Notes: a model not told the origin generated them from the letters alone. 64,000 nucleotides of DNA from Fodinicurvata halophila (GCF_042651425.1 NZ_JBHSCW010000003.1:914951-978950), one strand, 5' to 3'; counted from the first letter of the stretch, positions 18,585-28,180 are shown. Numbers and translations are program-made.

Positions 18585-19226
18585 ATGAGTATGAACATCG
18601 ATCCAGGCAGCCTGCGCACATCGAAACGCGACTGGCTCAAGATGGCCGTCGAAATCCTGGTGACCGGCGGCATCGACCAGGTCAAGGTTCAGGTGATCGC
18701 GCGAAACCTCGGTGTGTCCCGCTCAAGCTTCTACTGGTTTTTCAAGAGCCGGCAGGACCTTCTCGACCAACTGCTCGCACACTGGCAGAACGTGAACACC
18801 CGCTCCCTGGTCGAGCGTGCGGAACGACCGGCCGATAGTGCCTGTCGCGGCGTTCTCAATGTCTTCGAATGCTGGGTCAACGAAGAGCTCTTCGACCCCC
18901 GACTGGATATTGCCGTCCGGGACTGGGCCCGGCGCTCGGCCAAAGTCCGCAAGGTCGTCGACGAAGGCGACACCCTGCGCATGAACGCGCTGACCGAGAT
19001 GTTCAAGCGCCAAGGCTACCCGGAGGAAGAGGCCTTCATCCGTGCCCGGGTGCTCTATTTCATGCAGATCGGCTATTATTCCCTGGAGATCGACGAGCCC
19101 ATGGAGACTCGCCTCTCCTACCTGGCCAGCTACCTGCGCTGCTTTACCGGGCTGGAACCGACGCAGCAGGAAATCAATGACTTCCACGCCTTTCTGAAGA
19201 ACGGCACCAGTACGCCAGCTCAGTAA
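18585..19226 (+). CDS. TetR/AcrR family transcriptional regulator
   Basis: This 213-residue one-component regulator has an N-terminal helix-turn-helix at about residues 10-55 (MAVEILVTGGIDQVKVQVIA, then GVSRSSFYWFFKSRQDLLDQ) and a variable ligand-binding C-terminus. The ATG at 18585 has GGAGG 9 bases upstream; a second ATG at 18591 is possible. It is divergent from the dimethylglycine-dehydrogenase-like gene, and its 3' end overlaps that of dctM by 7 bp. Two copies of an 18-bp palindrome near this cluster are its probable targets. The inducer is likely a substrate of the flanking pathway, but this is inference. Confidence 0.88.
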   Translation: MSMNIDPGSLRTSKRDWLKMAVEILVTGGIDQVKVQVIARNLGVSRSSFYWFFKSRQDLLDQLLAHWQNVNTRSLVERAERPADSACRGVLNVFECWVNEELFDPRLDIAVRDWARRSAKVRKVVDEGDTLRMNALTEMFKRQGYPEEEAFIRARVLYFMQIGYYSLEIDEPMETRLSYLASYLRCFTGLEPTQQEINDFHAFLKNGTSTPAQ

Positions 19227-20506
19227 AATCCGAAAAGCTTGGGGAAAAACAGGGAGAGAGCAGGCCAGAAGGTCGTAACCAGCATGACCGGCAGGGCCAC
19301 GAGGCCCAGCAGCATCAGGACCGGTCCTATGGCCTTGTGTATCTGCACCTTGCTGATCCGGCAGGACATATAGAGAATCGGTGCCACCGGCGGCGTGTTG
19401 GCACCGATGACCACGGAGGTCCCGACGATGGCCGCATAGTGCAGCGGCTCGACCCCCACCGAAGTTACCACCGGCATGAACAGCGGCGCGATCACGACCG
19501 TGACAGAGACATCGTCCATCAAGGCCCCGGCGATCACCAGCACGGCATTCACCAGGATAAGGGTCCAGAACGGGTTTACCGCAAAGTCTGCGATCGCCTC
19601 GGTCAGGTCCTGAGGCACCCGCTCAAAGGCCAGAATGCGACTGATCATGAAGGAGAACAGCAGGATCAGGATGATCGTCCCTGTCGTCTCGGTGGCCGAG
19701 ATGACGCTCCTGCCCAGGCTGTTCCAGGTCAGGTCGCGGTAGATGAGAGCGCCCACGATCAAGGCCGCAACGACAGCCACCGCGGCTGCTTCCGTGGGCG
19801 TAAAGACACCGCCATAGATGCCGCCCAGGATGATGACGGGCAACATTAGGGCGGGCAGCGCATTGAAAACGGCTTTCCCGCGTTCGCCTTTCTGGATGAT
19901 GTCGGTGCTCTGTTCGGTGAACCATCGTCCTGCGGCGATGCGGTTGAACAGAATCAGTCCGGCAATCAGCAACAGGGCCGGGCCGATTGTGGCGGCAAAG
20001 CAGGCCGCCACCGACTGGCGCGTCACCACGGCAAAGAGGATCATGGTGATGGACGGCGGAATCAGGATCCCCAGCAGCGAGGACACACCAAGCAGGGAGG
20101 CCGAATATCCGCGCGGATAGCCCCGTTTTTCCAGGGGATCCACCATGATGGTCCCGATCGAAGCCACCGCCGCGGTTGCCGTACCGGCTATGGCCCCGAA
20201 AATGCCCGAGCTCAGTACCAGGGAGGCACCGAAACCGCCACGCCGCTTGCCGACGATCGCTTCGATGAAATTGACGATGCGTGCTGCCAGCCCCCCCGAT
20301 TGCATCAGATAACCGGTCAGAACGAACAGCGGCAGAGCCAGAAGCACGATGGAATTGAGTGAGCGGAATCCCTGCAGCAGCAGCGTGCTGAGGTTCGCGT
20401 CATAGATATAGACAAGGTAGGCGAGCGTTCCCGCAAAGGACCAGGCCACGGGAACGCCCAGGCCCATCAGGACGATGAGCAGGCCGATTGCCAGAAGCCC
20501 TTCCAT
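19220..20506 (-). CDS. dctM: TRAP transporter large permease (DctM family)
   Basis: This 428-residue inner-membrane protein with about 12 hydrophobic segments is the ion-coupled translocation subunit of a tripartite ATP-independent periplasmic transporter. Family features are FVLTGYLMQSGGLAARIVNF, the conserved GGFGASLVLSSGIFGAIAGT region, and IYGGVFTPTEAAAVAVV. Its start is directly adjacent to the dctQ stop (20507-20509), so the genes are translationally coupled. The 3' end overlaps the tetR 3' end by 7 bp. Confidence 0.93.
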   Translation of the reverse strand: MEGLLAIGLLIVLMGLGVPVAWSFAGTLAYLVYIYDANLSTLLLQGFRSLNSIVLLALPLFVLTGYLMQSGGLAARIVNFIEAIVGKRRGGFGASLVLSSGIFGAIAGTATAAVASIGTIMVDPLEKRGYPRGYSASLLGVSSLLGILIPPSITMILFAVVTRQSVAACFAATIGPALLLIAGLILFNRIAAGRWFTEQSTDIIQKGERGKAVFNALPALMLPVIILGGIYGGVFTPTEAAAVAVVAALIVGALIYRDLTWNSLGRSVISATETTGTIILILLFSFMISRILAFERVPQDLTEAIADFAVNPFWTLILVNAVLVIAGALMDDVSVTVVIAPLFMPVVTSVGVEPLHYAAIVGTSVVIGANTPPVAPILYMSCRISKVQIHKAIGPVLMLLGLVALPVMLVTTFWPALSLFFPKLFGFY

Positions 20507-21007
20507 TCAGGCCTCCGACGCCCTTGCCCGTCGCAACTCGCGAATCCCATGCAACAGGTCGCGCACCGCATAGGCAAAACAGCCTATCGCCGCAATCACG
20601 ATGGACATCTGCGGAATCCACAGCGGCAACCTGAGCGCCGGCGTGGTCTGTGGACGCTGGAGCCCCCAGGCAAGCATCTCGTATCCCCAGTAGACGAACA
20701 GGGCGCAGATCACGGTGGTGATCACTGCGATCACCGTCTTGTGCACGGCCTTGGCCATTTCGCCGTTCAGCCGTGACGGCAGGTAATCCACCGTCAGATG
20801 CTCCTTGCGGCGGGATGCGATCAGGGCCCCCGTCATGTAGAGGAACATGGCCGCCAGCAAGCTGAGGTCATGGGCGGCCGAGAAGTTCCACCCCAGGACA
20901 TACCGGGTCAGAACCAGAAGGAACAGCAATCCCGTAACCAGGATGCTGCACAGGATCGCCACGGCATTCAATGCCGCGGCGATCCATCTGTCGAAACGTG
21001 CAAGCAC
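20507..21007 (-). CDS. dctQ: TRAP transporter small permease (DctQ family)
   Basis: This 166-residue protein has four predicted membrane segments (for example ALNAVAILCSILVTGLLFLL and TVIAVITTVICALFVYWGYE) and a LTVDYLPSRL motif in the cytoplasmic loop, typical of DctQ. It pairs with DctM in the membrane. It lies 20 bp after the dctP stop and abuts dctM, in the usual P-Q-M order. Confidence 0.9.
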   Translation of the reverse strand: MLARFDRWIAAALNAVAILCSILVTGLLFLLVLTRYVLGWNFSAAHDLSLLAAMFLYMTGALIASRRKEHLTVDYLPSRLNGEMAKAVHKTVIAVITTVICALFVYWGYEMLAWGLQRPQTTPALRLPLWIPQMSIVIAAIGCFAYAVRDLLHGIRELRRARASEA

Positions 21008-21027
21008 GAGAGGCGACTGCCCTGATC

Positions 21028-22026
21028 TTAGAGTTCGGAGGCGTTCTCACGAACGGTGTCCATGATCTCGCTGCCGACTTCCTCCTCCATCTGCGGCCAG
21101 ACCTCGGCACGAACCTTCTCGGCCAGCGCCTTGATCTCTTCTTCCTCCGGCTCGATGTAGGTCATGCCGGCTTCCTCGGCCTTTTCGACATAGGACTGGT
21201 CGATTTCCTGGGCCGCCTCGAAGTGATCCTCCATCACCGTAACGGCAGCGTCCTGAACGACCTGCTGATGCGCGTCGCTCAGGTTCTCCCACGTCTGCAG
21301 GTTCATCGAGATGATCCCCGTGTTGAAGGCCTGCTTGGTGCGAACATAATAGTCCAGCGTGTCGCGGAAATACTCGTAATCCCAATAGATGACATTGGCC
21401 GCATCGCCATCGACGACACCGGTCTCAATGGCTGTGAAGACCTCGCTCCAGTCGATTGTTGCGGTCTCATAGCCCATGGCCTGAACGGTCTCGGCCATCG
21501 GGAAGATTGGCGGCACCCGAACCTTCAGGTCCCCGGCCTCTTCGACGGTGGTGGCGTATTCGTCCTTGGTGGCAACACCGTTGAACCCTTCAGGCCAGGC
21601 ACCGAAGAACTTGAGGCCGATGTCCTGGTAGATTCCGTCCATCATGCCATTGATCCAGCCGCCGGGCCTGTAGGCTTCCTTCGCCTCTTCCCAGGTAAAG
21701 ACCATGTACGGGGTATAAACGATGGCAATGCGCTGATCATAGGACGTCATGGGCCAGTTGATCATCATGTCGACGTCACCGGCCACGAACAGATCGAAAA
21801 CCTCCTGCTGTCCGCCGAGCTCGTTCTGATAGAAGATATCGACTTCAAGCTCGCCGTCCGTACCCTCCTCGATGAGGTTGGCCCACTGTTCCATGGACTC
21901 TGCGGTGGGCGAGCCTTCGGCACCGGAATCCGTTGCCAGCCGGAGTGTCTCTGCGCCCGCGGCGCTCATGCTGAATGCCAGGGCAGTCCCTGCAGCCAGG
22001 GCGAATGTGGATAGAGTCTTGATCAT
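21028..22026 (-). CDS. dctP: TRAP transporter substrate-binding protein (DctP family)
   Basis: This 332-residue periplasmic binding protein has a Sec signal peptide (about residues 1-25, ending SAAGAET) and the family core (WANLIEEGTDGELEVDIFYQ, then NVIYWDYEYFRDTLDYYVRT). The ATG at 22026 starts the signal peptide and has GGGGAG upstream; the open frame to 22245 would only add unrelated residues. The promoter region shared with soxB contains the second TetR-type palindrome. The linked demethylating flavoenzymes point to an N-methylated amine or betaine-like ligand, which is inference; DctP ligands cannot be read from sequence. Confidence 0.9.
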   Translation of the reverse strand: MIKTLSTFALAAGTALAFSMSAAGAETLRLATDSGAEGSPTAESMEQWANLIEEGTDGELEVDIFYQNELGGQQEVFDLFVAGDVDMMINWPMTSYDQRIAIVYTPYMVFTWEEAKEAYRPGGWINGMMDGIYQDIGLKFFGAWPEGFNGVATKDEYATTVEEAGDLKVRVPPIFPMAETVQAMGYETATIDWSEVFTAIETGVVDGDAANVIYWDYEYFRDTLDYYVRTKQAFNTGIISMNLQTWENLSDAHQQVVQDAAVTVMEDHFEAAQEIDQSYVEKAEEAGMTYIEPEEEEIKALAEKVRAEVWPQMEEEVGSEIMDTVRENASEL

Positions 22027-22083
22027 GATTTCACGTCTCCCCTTTGTTAGCCTCCCAGCCTGTGGCCGGATTGGAAATTTGGT

Positions 22084-22101
22084 CTGGACATTAGTGTCCA
22101 G
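22084..22101. promoter_or_regulatory. Putative TetR operator, copy 2
   Basis: CTGGACATTAGTGTCCAG has perfect 7-bp arms (CTGGACA and TGTCCAG) around a 4-base centre. It lies between the divergent dctP and soxB starts and differs at two positions from the palindrome at 18521-18538 beside tetR. Confidence 0.75.
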
Positions 22102-22153
22102 GCTATTGTCTATGTCAATGATTAGCAAATGAAACCATAGCAGGGAAAGACTC

Positions 22154-23407
22154 TTGGCCAGCAAATACTCTGCATTCCAGTTGTTCAGGGAAGGCCTGAA
22201 GGGCCATTCGGGATGGGGGCCTGCCTGGCGCGATGCGGATCCCAAGGCCTCCTACGACGCCCTGGTGATCGGGGGTGGCGGTCACGGGCTCGCGACGGCC
22301 TACTACCTCGCCCGGAACCATGGCCTGAAGCGTGTCGCCCTGATCGAAAAAGGCTGGTTGGGCGGCGGAAACACCGGCCGCAACACGACGGTGATACGCT
22401 CGAACTACTTCTACCCGGAAAGCGTCGCGCTCTACGACTTTGCGCTGAAGCTCTACGAGGGGCTGTCGCGCGAACTGAACTACAACATCATGTTCTCCCA
22501 GAGAGGCATTGCCGTTGTGGCCCATTCCGAACTGGAAATGGAGATGGCCGCGCGGATCACCAACGCCATGCAGATCAACGGCACCGATGCCGAGCTGCTG
22601 AACCGCGAACAGGTCCTGGAACGCGTCCCACTGCTCAACCAGAACGAGGATGCGCGTTTTCCAATCTTCGGAGGCATCTGGCAGGGCCGGGCCGGCGTGG
22701 CGCGCCATGACGCCATCGCCTGGGGCTATGCCCGGGCGGCCGATGCGCTGGGTGTCGACATAATACAGAATTGCGAGGTTACGGGCTTCCTGGTCGAGAA
22801 CGGCCGCTGTGCCGGCGTGGAAACAACACGCGGGGAGATCCGGGCAGGCGTCACCGGCATGGCTGTGGCCGGCCATTCCAGCGTGCTGGCCGAAAAGGCA
22901 GGCTTCGAACTGCCTGTCCGCTCCTTCGCCCTGCAGGCGATGGTTTCCGAACCGGTCAAGCCCTGCCTCGATACGGTGCTGCTCTACATGGGAACCGGCA
23001 CCTATCTCAGCCAGTCGGACAAGGGCGAACTGGTGATCGGCGGCGGCCTCGACCGCATCCCCTCCTATGGCCAGCGCGGCAACCCGCCACTGCAGGAGGA
23101 GATCCTCTCGGGCCTGCTGGAAATGTTTCCGGCCTTCGGGCAGCTGAAATTGCTGCGGCAGTGGGCCGGCATCGTGGACGTGGTGCCGGATTCCTCACCG
23201 GTGATCGGCCCTACGCCCCTGCCCGGCCTCTACATCAACGGCGGCTGGGGAACCGGCGGCTTCAAGGCGATTCCGGCCGGCGGCTGGCTGCTCGCCCACC
23301 TGATGGCCAACGAAGAGCACCACGAAATCAGCCGCCCCTTCGACCTGGATCGCTTCGCCCGCGGGCGGCTGATCGACGAGGCGGCCGGCGCCGCCATCGC
23401 GCACTAG
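22154..23407 (+). CDS. soxB: Sarcosine oxidase subunit beta
   Basis: SoxB carries FAD and the substrate site of heterotetrameric sarcosine oxidase, which converts sarcosine to glycine with transfer of the methyl carbon to tetrahydrofolate and release of peroxide. The 417-residue product has the typical N-terminus YSAFQLFREGLKGHSGW and the FAD motif GGGGHGLATAYYLA, and ends in the DAO fold (TGGFKAIPAGGWLLAHLMA). The start is TTG at 22154: it gives the family N-terminus and has AGGGA 8 bases upstream, and no ATG lies nearby. soxD follows after 6 bp. Confidence 0.92.
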   Translation: MASKYSAFQLFREGLKGHSGWGPAWRDADPKASYDALVIGGGGHGLATAYYLARNHGLKRVALIEKGWLGGGNTGRNTTVIRSNYFYPESVALYDFALKLYEGLSRELNYNIMFSQRGIAVVAHSELEMEMAARITNAMQINGTDAELLNREQVLERVPLLNQNEDARFPIFGGIWQGRAGVARHDAIAWGYARAADALGVDIIQNCEVTGFLVENGRCAGVETTRGEIRAGVTGMAVAGHSSVLAEKAGFELPVRSFALQAMVSEPVKPCLDTVLLYMGTGTYLSQSDKGELVIGGGLDRIPSYGQRGNPPLQEEILSGLLEMFPAFGQLKLLRQWAGIVDVVPDSSPVIGPTPLPGLYINGGWGTGGFKAIPAGGWLLAHLMANEEHHEISRPFDLDRFARGRLIDEAAGAAIAH

Positions 23408-23413
23408 GAGGCA

Positions 23414-23683
23414 ATGATGCAGCGTTTTTCCTGCCCGTTCTGCGGGCCGCGCGACGAAACGGAATTCTTCTATGGCGGTGAAGCCGGCAACGAGCGTCCC
23501 GAGCCGGCTGAGGAGACGACGGCAAAGCAATGGGCCCGTTACCTTCACATGGAGAATAATGTAAAGGGGCCCGCCCGCGAAATCTGGGTTCACCTGACCT
23601 GCGGCGAGTTCTTCGTCATGGAACGCGATACGGTGACGCACGAGGTTCACGCAAGCGAAGCCTTTCGGGGAGACCGGACATGA
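23414..23683 (+). CDS. soxD: Sarcosine oxidase subunit delta
   Basis: This 89-residue zinc-binding subunit of heterotetrameric sarcosine oxidase has the N-terminal CPFCGPRDETEF motif, the GEAGNERPEP stretch and the HLTCGEFFVMERDTVTH segment, all diagnostic. A strong AGGAGG precedes the ATG at 23414 (23417 is an alternative). It overlaps soxA by 4 bp. Confidence 0.94.
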   Translation: MMQRFSCPFCGPRDETEFFYGGEAGNERPEPAEETTAKQWARYLHMENNVKGPAREIWVHLTCGEFFVMERDTVTHEVHASEAFRGDRT

Positions 23684-26538
23684 CGGCCAAACGCCTGAGC
23701 ACCGGCGCGCAAGGATCGCCTTCCAAATCCCTGTCCTTCACGTTCGACGGGCGCTCCCTGAGTGGACGTTCCGGCGACACAGTGGCCTCCGCACTGTTGG
23801 CCAACGGCATCCGCATCCTGGGCCGCAGCTTCAAGTATCACAGGCCTCGCGGTCTCTGGGGATCGGGCGCCGAGGAACCCAACGCCATCGTCGATATAAC
23901 CCTCGACGGCGAACGGCATCCCAACGCGCGTGCAACCACGGTGCCTCTGGCCGAGGGCATGGAGGTGCGCTCGATCAATGCAAGTCCCAACGCCGAAAAG
24001 GACCGGTACGCCCTCCTGGACCGCTTCTCGCGCTTCCTGCCGGCCGGGTTCTACTACAAGACCTTTCTCTGGCCGGACTGGCACCTCTTCGAGCCACGCA
24101 TCCGTGCCATGGCCGGCCTGGGACAACTGGACCCCGAAACACAGCCTCCGGCCGACTGTCCCCAGCGCTCGGCCCATTGTGACCTGCTCGTCATCGGCGC
24201 CGGTCCGGCGGGCCTCGCCGCCGCGCAGGCAGCCGCGCTGGAGGGGCGCGAGGTCATGCTGGTCGACGAACAGGAGCGGCCGGGCGGCAGCCTGCTGCAT
24301 CGCGGCGGCAGGATCGATGAACAGGATGGCTCGAACTGGCTGAACAGTACACTCGATGTGCTTGAAACCAGGAACGTCACACGCCTCTGCTCCACCACCG
24401 CCTATGGCATCTACGATCACAACCTGGTTTGCCTGTGGCAGAGAAGGTCGGACCGGGCCGACAGGCTCTGGCGTGTCCGTCCGCAGCAGATCGTCATTGC
24501 CACCGGCGCCATCGAGCGCCCGCTGGTTTTCACCAACAACGACCGTCCCGGCATCATGTCCGCCGATGCGGCGCTGTTTTACCTGCGCCGGCATGACATC
24601 CTGGTGGGCGAACGGATCGTGATTGCCACGAACAACGACTCTGCCTATCCGGTGGCAGCTGCGCTGGCGCAGGCAGGGGCAGAGGTCGTTCTTGCGGATT
24701 CAAGACAGGCCCCGCAGATGCCCATTCCAGAGGGTGTCGAAGTTCTGCCGGATAGAGCGGTTCAGCAGGTCCAGGGGCAACAGGTCGTCGAAGCTGTTGT
24801 CCTGAACGATCAGCGCAGGCAGGCCGACTGCCTGCTGGTCGCCGGCGGCTACACACCCAGCGTACATCTCTACTGCCAGGCAAAGGGCCGCCTGCGCTAT
24901 GACGAGGACATCCTGGCTTTCGTCCCCGAAGAGATGCCTGCCGGCATCACGGTCGCGGGCGCCGCCAATGGCGCGTTCGATCTGGCCAACGTGCTGAAGC
25001 AGGGACACGCAGCCGGATCGGGCAAAGGAGAGACGCCTCGGGCCACGGACGGCCTGTCCTCCTATGGCATCGAGCCAGCTTGGCCCGATCCCACATCCCA
25101 GGGGCGCCAGTGGATCGACTTCCAGAATGACGTGACCGTCAAGGATGTCGCCCTGGCCGCCCGCGAGAACTATCGCTCCGTCGAGCATCTCAAGCGCTAC
25201 ACGACGCTTGGCATGGCCACCGACCAGGGCAAGACATCGAACATGAACGGGCTTGCCGCCATGGCCGCCGTTACGGGGCGCACGATCCCCGAGGTGGGCA
25301 CCACCACCTATCGTCCGCCCTACGTACCGGTTCCCCTGCCCGTCATCGCCGGACGTCGTCGCGCGGAGCTCTTCTCGCCCATGCGGCGGCTGGTGTTGGA
25401 GAACGAGCACCGGGCCGCCGATGCCGCCTTCCGGGAATACGGCCCTTGGCTGAGACCGGCTTTCTACGGCACCGGCGAAGCCCAGCAGGAGATCCAGCGC
25501 GAAGCCCGCAAGGCCCGGCAAACCCTGGGCCTGTTCGACGGTTCGCCGCTCGGCAAGATCGAGGTGATGGGCCCCGAGGCCGCAGCCCTGATGGACTTCA
25601 ATTCCTACAACACGCTATCCACCCTTAAGCCCGGGCGCGTGCGCTACGGCTTCATGCTGAACGAGGACGGCGTTGTCTACGATGACGGCGTGGTCATGCG
25701 GCTGGCCGAGGATCATTTCATCGTCTCCTGCTCGTCCGGGCATGTCCCCGGCGTGGTCATGCGATTGGAGGAATGGCGCCAGGATCGTTTCGATCCGGCT
25801 CGGGTCGTCATTCACAATTCCACGCCGGAATGGGCCACGCTGACGGCCACGGGGCCACGCGCAAAGGAACTGGTCGCCAATCTCGAGCTCGGCATCGACC
25901 TTTCGGACGAAACCCTGCCCCACATGTCCTTCCTCAACGGTATGTTCGAGGGGATCGGCGTGCGCGTCGCACGGGTCAGCTTCACCGGGGACCGTTCCTA
26001 CGAAATCACCCTTCCCGCCTCGCGCGCGGCCGCGCTCTGGGCGCGGATGCGCTCGGAGGGTGACAAGCTGGACGCCACGTTGCTCGGGACCGAAGGCCTG
26101 ATGATCCTGCGGGCCGAAAAGGGTTTCATTGTCGCCGGCAAGGATACTGACGGCTATACCATGCCGATGGACCTGGGCATGAGCGGCCCCAGGAACAAGC
26201 GAACAAACGAGTACGTCGGCAAGCGCTCACTCTTCACCGAGGAAGCCGAGCGCAGCGATCGCCCGGCTCTGGTCGGCCTCAAGGTCGAAGGAGACACCCC
26301 CCTGGCTACAGGTGCCCATGCCGTGGAGGATGGCCCGAAGGGAGCGCGCTCGCTGGGCTTCGTGACGTCCAGTTACTGGAGTCCGACACTCGAACGTCCC
26401 ATCGCACTGGCACTGATTGCCTCGGGCCGCCAGCGCCAGGGGGAGGACATCGATATCTACCATCTCGGAAACCGGCGACGGGCCACCGTGACCCAGCCCT
26501 GTACCCTCGACCCCGAAGGAGACCGCCTCCATGCGTGA
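23680..26538 (+). CDS. soxA: Sarcosine oxidase subunit alpha
   Basis: This 952-residue subunit binds NAD and tetrahydrofolate. Domains in order: an N-terminal ferredoxin-like segment (SFTFDGRSLSGRSGDTVASA), a pyridine-nucleotide/FAD-type Rossmann region (DLLVIGAGPAGLAAAQAAAL, then IVIATGAIERPLVFTNNDRP) and a C-terminal GcvT-like folate domain from about residue 600 (TLGLFDGSPLGKIEVMGPEA, then GYTMPMDLGMSGPRN). The length is slightly below the usual 965-1000. It overlaps soxD by 4 bp and soxG by 8 bp, which is tight coupling. Confidence 0.93.
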   Translation: MTAKRLSTGAQGSPSKSLSFTFDGRSLSGRSGDTVASALLANGIRILGRSFKYHRPRGLWGSGAEEPNAIVDITLDGERHPNARATTVPLAEGMEVRSINASPNAEKDRYALLDRFSRFLPAGFYYKTFLWPDWHLFEPRIRAMAGLGQLDPETQPPADCPQRSAHCDLLVIGAGPAGLAAAQAAALEGREVMLVDEQERPGGSLLHRGGRIDEQDGSNWLNSTLDVLETRNVTRLCSTTAYGIYDHNLVCLWQRRSDRADRLWRVRPQQIVIATGAIERPLVFTNNDRPGIMSADAALFYLRRHDILVGERIVIATNNDSAYPVAAALAQAGAEVVLADSRQAPQMPIPEGVEVLPDRAVQQVQGQQVVEAVVLNDQRRQADCLLVAGGYTPSVHLYCQAKGRLRYDEDILAFVPEEMPAGITVAGAANGAFDLANVLKQGHAAGSGKGETPRATDGLSSYGIEPAWPDPTSQGRQWIDFQNDVTVKDVALAARENYRSVEHLKRYTTLGMATDQGKTSNMNGLAAMAAVTGRTIPEVGTTTYRPPYVPVPLPVIAGRRRAELFSPMRRLVLENEHRAADAAFREYGPWLRPAFYGTGEAQQEIQREARKARQTLGLFDGSPLGKIEVMGPEAAALMDFNSYNTLSTLKPGRVRYGFMLNEDGVVYDDGVVMRLAEDHFIVSCSSGHVPGVVMRLEEWRQDRFDPARVVIHNSTPEWATLTATGPRAKELVANLELGIDLSDETLPHMSFLNGMFEGIGVRVARVSFTGDRSYEITLPASRAAALWARMRSEGDKLDATLLGTEGLMILRAEKGFIVAGKDTDGYTMPMDLGMSGPRNKRTNEYVGKRSLFTEEAERSDRPALVGLKVEGDTPLATGAHAVEDGPKGARSLGFVTSSYWSPTLERPIALALIASGRQRQGEDIDIYHLGNRRRATVTQPCTLDPEGDRLHA

Positions 26539-27055
26539 CTTCGCCGCCAAGTGGACAGCCTTTCCGGACTGGGAGACAGCCCGGCTTTCGCGCGAAGACT
26601 GGCAGGCCCGTGTCGTAACAGGTCTCTCCCAGGTTCTGGTCAGCGGACTGCTGGAGGAAGCCTGGAAAAGTCTGCCGGGTGGCAGCTCCGAGGTCGGTTT
26701 GTGGCAAGTCGCTCCGAGCGACGAGGTCTATCGCGTGCGCATGGCACGCGACCGTGCGCTCCTGGTCTCCCCACAGCCGATCGACTTCGAGGCCGGATGG
26801 CATGCTGAGGGCTGGGCCGCTACACAAGCCCACGATGCCCGCCTGGTGATCGACATCCAGGGCGCGGCCGTCGAGGACATCGTCATGGAAGCCACCTCGG
26901 CCAACCTGAGAGAGGGCAGCCCCTCGGCCGCCGTGCGCTTTGCCGGACTGAACGGCGTTCTGCTTTATCGCAGTGCTCCGGACTGTGCCCGGCTTCATGT
27001 GGAAGCTTCCTACGGCCCCTACATCTGGCACTGGATGGAAACGCGAAAGGGCTGA
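26531..27055 (+). CDS. soxG: Sarcosine oxidase subunit gamma
   Basis: This 174-residue product is the smallest folate-domain-like subunit of the tetrameric enzyme. Its sequence is divergent, as usual for SoxG, but SNPLEREGSPSA-like text (SANLREGSPSAAVRFAGLNG) and the terminal SYGPYIWHWMET are characteristic. It overlaps soxA by 8 bp and ends the soxBDAG operon; no glyA or folD gene follows. The next gene converges from the other strand 15 bp later. Confidence 0.85.
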   Translation: MRDFAAKWTAFPDWETARLSREDWQARVVTGLSQVLVSGLLEEAWKSLPGGSSEVGLWQVAPSDEVYRVRMARDRALLVSPQPIDFEAGWHAEGWAATQAHDARLVIDIQGAAVEDIVMEATSANLREGSPSAAVRFAGLNGVLLYRSAPDCARLHVEASYGPYIWHWMETRKG

Positions 27056-27070
27056 GCCTCTTCTCCGTCC

Positions 27071-28180
27071 TCAGCCGGCTTGCTTGAACAAACCGGCGTG
27101 CTGGCGCGGTTCAGAGCGCAAATACTGGTTGGGCGCACTCACTGTGGCGCCGAAGTGAGCAGCCGCGTGCCACGGCCAGCGGGGATTGTAGAGCAGAGCC
27201 CGGGCAAGTGAGATCAGGTCCGCATCGCCCGTCCCGACGATGGACTCGGCCTGTTCGAACTCCGTGATCAGGCCGACCGCCATGACCGCCATGCCGGTTT
27301 CCTCCTTCACCCGCCGCGCCAGCGGCACCTGATAGCTGGGGCCTCCCTGGACCTTCTGGTTCGGGCTGAGACCGCCGCTCGAGACATCGATGGCCGTGCA
27401 GCCGCGTGCTTCCAGGGCCTGGGCATAGAACACCGTCTGCTCGATATCCCAGCCGCCCTCGACCCAGTCGGTCCCTGAAACCCGCACGGTAACGGGTCGC
27501 TCCGCGGGAAAGGCCTCGCGCACGGCCTCGAAGACCTCCAAAGGGAAACGCATCCGGTTCTCCAGGCTTCCGCCGTAGTCGTCGCTGCGCTTGTTGGACA
27601 GTGGCGAAAGGAATTGGTGCAGCAGATACCCATGGGCAGAGTGGAGCTGGACACACTGCATGCCGAGGCGTGCCGCACGCTTTGCGGCCTCGGCGAAGGA
27701 CCTCCGCAAGCGTTCAATATCCGCGCGATCCAGCGCAGCCGGCGAGTTCTCACCGTCCAGGAACGGAATCGCCGAAGGCGCCACCGTCTGCCAGCCGCCG
27801 TCCTGTCCCGGAGCGATCTGCGCGCGCCCCTTCCAGGGCACCTCCTCGGACGCCTTGCGTCCTGCATGCGCCAGCTGCAGCGCCACGGGAATCTCGGACC
27901 AGCGCAGGATGCTCTCCACGACGCGCCCCATGGCCGCTTCCGTCTCATCCGACCAGATACCGGCGTCGCCATAGGTAATCCGGCCTTCGGGCTCGACCGC
28001 CGAAGCCTCAAGGGTCAGGAGACCGGCACCTGACAATGCGAGATGTCCCAGATGCAGGGTATGCCAGTCGGTCATGCAGCCGTTCTCGGCCGAGTACTGG
28101 CACATCGGGGCGACCACGATCCGGTTGGGAAGCTCAAGATTGCCTAGGGAAAAGGGCGTGAAAAGATGCGCCTCACTCAT
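27071..28180 (-). CDS. NADH:flavin oxidoreductase of the Old Yellow Enzyme family (YqjM-like)
   Basis: This 369-residue FMN-dependent ene-reductase has a TIM-barrel fold. Signatures: NRIVVAPMCQYSA near the N-terminus (with the Cys typical of the thermophilic-like YqjM class), HSAHGYLLHQFLSPLSNKR, and the DYGGSLENRMRF phosphate/FMN region. It reduces activated C=C bonds of enones or similar compounds with NAD(P)H. The ATG at 28180 starts MSEAHLFTPFSLGNLELPNR, the usual N-terminus. It converges on the sox operon and may be a single-gene unit. Its substrate and any link to the sox pathway are unknown. Confidence 0.9.
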   Translation of the reverse strand: MSEAHLFTPFSLGNLELPNRIVVAPMCQYSAENGCMTDWHTLHLGHLALSGAGLLTLEASAVEPEGRITYGDAGIWSDETEAAMGRVVESILRWSEIPVALQLAHAGRKASEEVPWKGRAQIAPGQDGGWQTVAPSAIPFLDGENSPAALDRADIERLRRSFAEAAKRAARLGMQCVQLHSAHGYLLHQFLSPLSNKRSDDYGGSLENRMRFPLEVFEAVREAFPAERPVTVRVSGTDWVEGGWDIEQTVFYAQALEARGCTAIDVSSGGLSPNQKVQGGPSYQVPLARRVKEETGMAVMAVGLITEFEQAESIVGTGDADLISLARALLYNPRWPWHAAAHFGATVSAPNQYLRSEPRQHAGLFKQAG

